Shown: positions 60,421-64,000 of the stretch, piece by piece
How the letters are laid out: each line of letters opens with the position of its first letter
Position numbering within the stretch: position 1 is the stretch's first letter
Source: Burkholderiaceae bacterium
Lineage (GTDB): Bacteria; Pseudomonadota; Gammaproteobacteria; Burkholderiales; Burkholderiaceae_C
Direction: 5' to 3'
DNA length: 64,000 bases
Assembly (NCBI GenBank): GCA_019751915.1
Contig: JAIEMS010000006.1
Span: 80,978 to 144,977, forward strand
Made by a program: the position numbers and the translations under genes
Notes under the pieces: generated by a model
What the model was told of the DNA's origin: nothing
The model's input: only the letters and a program-made list of their open reading frames with translations
Databases searched by the model: none

Positions 60421-61494
60421 ATGTCCACCGCCACCAAAACCCTTCAACTTCGCATCAAGGACAAGCACGCCAAAGTGCTGTGCCAGATGGCGCGTGAGGT
60501 TAATCAGGTGTTCAATTTCTGCAACGAAACTAGCTTTCGGGCGATTCGGCAGCGCCACCAGTGGCTCAGTGGCTACGACTTGCAAAAGCTCACCGCAGGC
60601 TACAGTAAGTGTGATGGCATCACCATTGGCAGCGGCACGGTGCAAATGGTTTGTGCGGAATACGCCACCCGGCGCAAGCAGTTCAAAAAATCAAAGCTGC
60701 GCTGGCGCGTTTCCAATCCCAATGCATCCAAATACTCGCTTGGCTGGGTTCTTTTCAAGGGTGGACACGCAAAATACAAGGCAGGGCAGATTGAATTTGC
60801 CGGTCATAAATTCAGCCTTTGGGACAGTTACGGTTTATCCAACTATGCCTTACGCGCTGGCTCCTTCACCCAAGATTCGCGCGGACGCTGGTACTTCAAT
60901 GTTTGCGTTGAAGTTGAAGTCAGTCCAAGTGCAGGCACAGCATCCATTGGTATCGACTTGGGCCTGAAAGAATGTGCCGTCACTTCCGATGGGCAGCGGA
61001 TTGAAGGCCGGTTTTATCGCAAGTTGGAATGCCAATTGGGCATGGCCCAACGTGCCAAAAAGAAAAAGCGCCTCAAGGCGATTCACGCAAAGATCAAAAA
61101 CCAGCGCAAAGAAGCCTTGCACCAGTTCAGCACGGCGTTGGTCAGGCAAAACGCCGCTATTTTTGTCGGTGATGTGAGCAGCGCCAAGCTGATCAAAACC
61201 AAGATGGCCAAGAGTACGCTGGATGCGGGCTGGGCATCGTTGAAGACGATGTTGGAATATAAGAGCCATCAGGCCGGTGTCGTCTTTGAAGTAGTGAATG
61301 AAAACTACACAACCCAGACTTGCTCGTGCTGCGGGGTTATTCCCGCCAGCAGTCCGAAAGGTAGGGCGGGTTTGCGAATAAGAGAGTGGACGTGCAGCGC
61401 GTGCGGGGCGGAACACGACCGCGACGTGAACGCAGCACGGAACATTCTCGCGGCAGGACATTGCCGTCTAGCAGTAGGAATCCCCGTCCTTTAG
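60421..61494 (+). CDS. tnpB: TnpB, RNA-guided RuvC-type nuclease family
   Basis: 357 residues, intact. N-terminal wedge/helical region (TKTLQLRIKDKHAKVLCQMAREVNQVFNFCNETS), RuvC-I SIGIDLGLKE (Asp), RuvC-II region AAIFVGDVSSAKL, zinc finger CSCCG ... CSACG, and RuvC-III HDRDVNAARNIL (Asp). In most TnpB the RuvC-II strand ends in a catalytic Glu; here the alignable residue appears to be Gly followed by Asp. TnpB with a right-end RNA cuts the donor site left after transposition. Confidence 0.92.
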   Translation: MSTATKTLQLRIKDKHAKVLCQMAREVNQVFNFCNETSFRAIRQRHQWLSGYDLQKLTAGYSKCDGITIGSGTVQMVCAEYATRRKQFKKSKLRWRVSNPNASKYSLGWVLFKGGHAKYKAGQIEFAGHKFSLWDSYGLSNYALRAGSFTQDSRGRWYFNVCVEVEVSPSAGTASIGIDLGLKECAVTSDGQRIEGRFYRKLECQLGMAQRAKKKKRLKAIHAKIKNQRKEALHQFSTALVRQNAAIFVGDVSSAKLIKTKMAKSTLDAGWASLKTMLEYKSHQAGVVFEVVNENYTTQTCSCCGVIPASSPKGRAGLRIREWTCSACGAEHDRDVNAARNILAAGHCRLAVGIPVL

Positions 61495-61511
61495 GGCGGG
61501 GAGGATGTCAA
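61300..61511 (+). ncRNA. Candidate right-end (omega) guide RNA scaffold
   Basis: In this family the guide RNA overlaps the 3' end of tnpB and the right end, with the guide encoded just beyond the TCAA. From about 61201 to 61511 the sequence is almost identical in all three elements, although their upstream tnpB parts differ, as expected for a constrained RNA. The guide would start at 61512. The 5' limit is a guess. Confidence 0.35.
61482..61501 (+). repeat. Right-end hairpin of the tnpB-only element
   Basis: Same 20 bases as at 34897-34916: CCCCGTCC, TTTA, GGGCGGGG. Confidence 0.75.
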
Positions 61512-61585
61512 TCGCGGTGGTATGTCCTGCAGGCGAAAGCCGTTAGGATGCTTTTTTTCCAACAAAAAGACCAAGGAGCACTTCT

Positions 61586-63223
61586 ATGCTGGGCCTGATG
61601 CAGAACCAACCCCTGTTGATTTCTTTGCTGATTAAGTTTGCAGAACGCCACCACGGCGACGGCGAGATTGTTTCGCGCCGGGTCGAGGGCGATATTCACC
61701 GCTACACCTACCGCGATTTGGCCGCCCGTTCGCGGCGTTTGGCAAATGCATTGGATGCGTTGGCACTATTGCCCAGCGACCGCGTGGCCAGTTTGGCGTG
61801 GAATGGCTACCGCCACATGGAAATGTATTTTGGTGTCAGCGGCTCGGGCCGGGTGCTGCACACCATCAACCCGCGCCTGCACCCGGAACAAATCGCGTGG
61901 ATCATCAACCATGCTGAAGACCAAGTGCTGTGTTTTGACCTCAGTTTTCTGCCCTTGGTGCAGGCCGTGCATGCCCAGTGCCCGACGGTGAAAAAATGGG
62001 TCGCACTGTGCGATGCCGACAAGCTGCCCGAAGGCACCGGCATTCCCGGATTGAGCAGCTACGAAGCGTGGATTGGCGGCCAATCGAGCAGCTACGTGTG
62101 GCCGGTGCTTGACGAAAACACCGCCTCCAGCCTGTGCTACACCAGTGGCACCACCGGCCATCCCAAGGGTGTGCTCTACAGCCACCGCTCCACCACCCTG
62201 CACGCTTACGCGGCAGCGCTGCCCGATGTGATGAGCATCTCGGCGCGCGACGCTGTGCTGCCGGTGGTGCCGATGTTCCACGTCAATGCTTGGGGTTTGC
62301 CGTATGCGGCGGCCCTCACGGGCTGCAAAGTGGTGTTTCCGGGGCCAGCGCTGGATGGCAAATCGGTCTATGAATTGGTCGAGGCCGAGGGCGTTACCTA
62401 CGCTGCTGGCGTGCCCACGGTCTGGCAAATGCTGCTGACCCACGTCAAGGCGGCGGGGCTGAAATTCTCTAGCCTCAAGCGCACGGTCATTGGTGGCTCG
62501 GCCTGTCCACCAGCGATGATCAGCACCTTTCAGGACGAATTTGGTGTCGAGGTGCTGCACGCTTGGGGCATGACCGAGCTGAGTCCGCTGGGCACACTGT
62601 GTACCCTGAAAAACAAACACCTGACCTTGTCCAAAGACGAGCAGATGAAACTCTTGCAAAAGCAGGGGCGAAGCTTTTACGGTGTTGATATGAAGATCGT
62701 CGATGGCAATGGCGACGAATTGCCTTGGGATGGCAAGACCTGCGGCGATTTGCTGGTGCGTGGATCGTGGATTTTGGACACCTATTACAAAGGCGACAGT
62801 CCGCTCATCAAGGATGCACAGGGGCATGGCTGGTTTCCCACCGGCGATGTGGCAACGATTGACCCCGATGGTTTTATGCAAATTACCGACCGCAGTAAAG
62901 ATGTGATCAAGTCGGGGGGCGAGTGGATTAGCTCGATTGACATCGAAAACATTGCCATGGGCCACCCGGCCATTGCCATTGCCGCCTGCATTGGCATGCC
63001 GCACCCCAAATGGGATGAGCGTCCGATTGTGGTGGTCTCGCTCAAGGCGGGGGCCGAGGTGACGCGCGAGGAGTTGCTGCACTTTTACGAAGGCAAAACG
63101 GCCAAATGGCAAATTCCTGACGATGTGGTGTTTGTCGATGCCATTCCGCTGGGAGCGACCGGAAAAATGCTCAAAACCAAGGTGCGTGAGCTGATTCAGG
63201 GCTACCAATTGCCGGGCTTTTGA
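61586..63223 (+). CDS. AMP-forming acyl-CoA ligase (medium-chain / DmdB-like)
   Basis: 545 residues of the ANL superfamily: [18 protein letters not shown] (phosphate loop), [64 protein letters not shown], and the catalytic Lys in [14 protein letters not shown]. The [14 protein letters not shown] pattern matches ligases for medium-chain or 3-methylthiopropionate substrates. AAGGAG precedes ATG 61586. The stop TGA at 63221-63223 falls in the end of the TnpB element that follows. Confidence 0.9.
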   Translation: MLGLMQNQPLLISLLIKFAERHHGDGEIVSRRVEGDIHRYTYRDLAARSRRLANALDALALLPSDRVASLAWNGYRHMEMYFGVSGSGRVLHTINPRLHPEQIAWIINHAEDQVLCFDLSFLPLVQAVHAQCPTVKKWVALCDADKLPEGTGIPGLSSYEAWIGGQSSSYVWPVLDENTASSLCYTSGTTGHPKGVLYSHRSTTLHAYAAALPDVMSISARDAVLPVVPMFHVNAWGLPYAAALTGCKVVFPGPALDGKSVYELVEAEGVTYAAGVPTVWQMLLTHVKAAGLKFSSLKRTVIGGSACPPAMISTFQDEFGVEVLHAWGMTELSPLGTLCTLKNKHLTLSKDEQMKLLQKQGRSFYGVDMKIVDGNGDELPWDGKTCGDLLVRGSWILDTYYKGDSPLIKDAQGHGWFPTGDVATIDPDGFMQITDRSKDVIKSGGEWISSIDIENIAMGHPAIAIAACIGMPHPKWDERPIVVVSLKAGAEVTREELLHFYEGKTAKWQIPDDVVFVDAIPLGATGKMLKTKVRELIQGYQLPGF

Positions 63224-63229
63224 CATCCT

Positions 63230-63249
63230 CTCCGGGCTAAACCCCGGAG
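63230..63249 (-). repeat. Right-end hairpin, variant form
   Basis: CTCCGGGG-TTTA-GCCCGGAG. Compared with the hairpins at 34897 and 61482, stem pairs 2, 6 and 7 changed on both sides (C-G to T-A, T-G to G-C, C-G to G-C) while the TTTA loop stayed. Confidence 0.75.
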
Positions 63250-64000
63250 ATTCCTACTGCTAGACGGCAATGTCCTGCCGCGAGAATGTTCCGTGCTGCG
63301 TTCACGTCGCGGTCGTGTACCGCCCCGCACGCGCTGCACGTCCACTCTCTTATTCCGAGTCCTGCCCTACCTTTCGGACTGCTGGCGGGAATAACCCCGC
63401 AGCACGAGCAAGTCTGGGTTGTGTAGTTTTCATTGACTACTTCAAAGACGACACCGGCCTGATGGCTCTTATATTCCAACATCGTCTTCAATGATGCCCA
63501 GCCCGCATCCAGCGTGGACTTGGCCATCTTGGTTTTAACCAGCTTGGCACTGGCTACGTCGCCCATAAAGATAGCGGCGTTTTTCTGCACCAAGGCGGTA
63601 CTGAACTTATGCAGCGCGTCTTTGCGCTGGTTGGCAATTTTTGCGTGGATGGCTTTGACCCGGTGCTTTTTGTGCGCCCGCTGTGCAATACCGAGTTTGC
63701 ATTCGAGCTTGCGGTAAAAGCGCCCTTCAATACGCTCACCCGTATAGGCTACCGCCGCTTCTTTCAGGCCTAAGTCGATACCAACACTGGCCGTACCCGC
63801 CGTGGACTTGGCCTGCACCTTGACCACCACATTCAAATACCAACGACCCCGGCTGTCTTGGCTGAAGCTGCCCGCACGCAGTTCGTAGTTCGCCAGACCG
63901 TAGCTGTCCCACAAAGAAAAGCGCTGACCCGCAAAGGCGATTTGCCCTGCCTTGTACTGCAAGGCCCGCGCCTTAAAAGGAATCCAGCCCAAGCTGTATT
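63237..64000 (-). CDS. tnpB: TnpB, N-terminus outside window
   Basis: About 254 residues visible, frame open to the window edge (reads KYSLGWIPFKARALQYKAGQ). RuvC-I SVGIDLGLKE, AAIFMGDVASAKLV, zinc finger CSCCG ... CSACG, HDRDVNAARNIL, ending LAVGISGV. No frameshift in the visible part. Most similar to the broken copy at 33831 (both have SFSQD-RGRWYLNVVVKVQAKSTAGTASVG). Confidence 0.9.
   Translation of the reverse strand, partial: YSLGWIPFKARALQYKAGQIAFAGQRFSLWDSYGLANYELRAGSFSQDSRGRWYLNVVVKVQAKSTAGTASVGIDLGLKEAAVAYTGERIEGRFYRKLECKLGIAQRAHKKHRVKAIHAKIANQRKDALHKFSTALVQKNAAIFMGDVASAKLVKTKMAKSTLDAGWASLKTMLEYKSHQAGVVFEVVNENYTTQTCSCCGVIPASSPKGRAGLGIREWTCSACGAVHDRDVNAARNILAAGHCRLAVGISGV

Larger units (their letters stand above)
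60342..61511 (+). mobile_element. tnpB-only IS200/IS605-type element
   Basis: A left-end-like hairpin CCCCGTCG-TTCA-CGGTGGGG (60361-60380), an intact tnpB, a right-end hairpin (61482-61501), and the shared closing AGGATGTCAA at 61511. No tnpA. The left boundary is an estimate. It lies between selO and the acyl-CoA ligase gene. Confidence 0.78.
63220..64000 (-). mobile_element. IS200/IS605-type element (partial, runs off the window)
   Basis: Inverted relative to the other two. The shared right end AGGATGTCAA reads on the minus strand from about 63229 to 63220, next to a right-end hairpin at 63230-63249. Whether it carries tnpA cannot be seen. Confidence 0.8.

Noticed and set aside
61766..63226. 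A 486-codon minus-strand frame opposite the acyl-CoA ligase
   Set aside because: Mirror frame of a conserved enzyme; no start context or domain.
1..64000. CRISPR arrays, tRNA or rRNA genes, restriction or abortive-infection systems
   Set aside because: No regularly spaced repeats, no cloverleaf or rRNA sequence, and no defence gene families recognised apart from TnpB elements.

Overview
The window is GC-rich, densely packed proteobacterial chromosome. The gene set points to a betaproteobacterium, most likely Burkholderiales and Comamonadaceae-like: a TPR-CheR/CheA-REC chemosensory cluster, zapA next to 6S RNA, selO-msrB-yciB-bolA-ppiC, fnr divergent from hemN, and a fiu/piuC/tonB-exbB-exbD locus. 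The family-level assignment is inference from gene content. I recognised no rRNA, tRNA or CRISPR.

Layout. 1-9.3 kb (minus): a Wsp-like chemosensory operon (MCP, CheB, CheR-TPR, CheA-REC, CheY-like, HPt-REC-REC-GGDEF, CheW running off the edge) whose probable output is c-di-GMP. 9.5-16.4 kb: an M14 peptidase lipoprotein, an Orn/Lys/Arg decarboxylase, rlmD, a small lipoprotein and a BI-1 family membrane protein. 16.4-17.0 kb is gene-poor. 17.0-20.3 kb: an HD-GYP response regulator with a hybrid kinase. 20.3-32.7 kb: cobalamin salvage and uptake. One block (btuB-cobB-cobU-btuF-btuC-btuD-cobO) lies behind a cobalamin riboswitch with overlapping genes throughout. A second block (bluB-cobD-cobC) is separated from it by an MCP whose sensor domain carries a haem-c CXXCH motif.

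32.7-36.4 kb: zapA and 6S RNA (ssrS), normally neighbours, are split by an IS200/IS605 element, and an AT-rich, probably acquired, trypsin-like protease follows ssrS. 36.4-41.5 kb: a TauE/SafE permease, then a minus-strand hemN - UreH/TauE-like - HD-GYP operon divergent from fnr with two FNR boxes between them. 41.7 kb: a SWIB-domain protein. 42.1-48.3 kb: a Fur-boxed iron locus (fiu-like receptor, piuC, an FMN 2-hydroxyacid oxidase, tonB, exbB, exbD). 48.3-60.3 kb: gamma-glutamyltransferase, an Lrp-type regulator divergent from 4-hydroxyphenylpyruvate dioxygenase, a periplasmic binding protein paired with a hybrid kinase, a DUF1624 protein and the selO operon. 60.3-64 kb: two more TnpB elements flank an acyl-CoA ligase.

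Two observations stand out. (1) A dispersed repeat of about 51-52 bp occurs at least six, probably seven, times. Five copies lie inside conserved genes (rlmD, cobD twice, cobU, probably selO). All five are antisense to the gene and in the same reading-frame register, which avoids the stop codons present in all three sense frames. (2) Three TnpB elements have N-terminal regions of two types but nearly identical 3' ends, the right-end hairpin covaries between copies, and the left-end hairpin of one supplies the stop codon of zapA.
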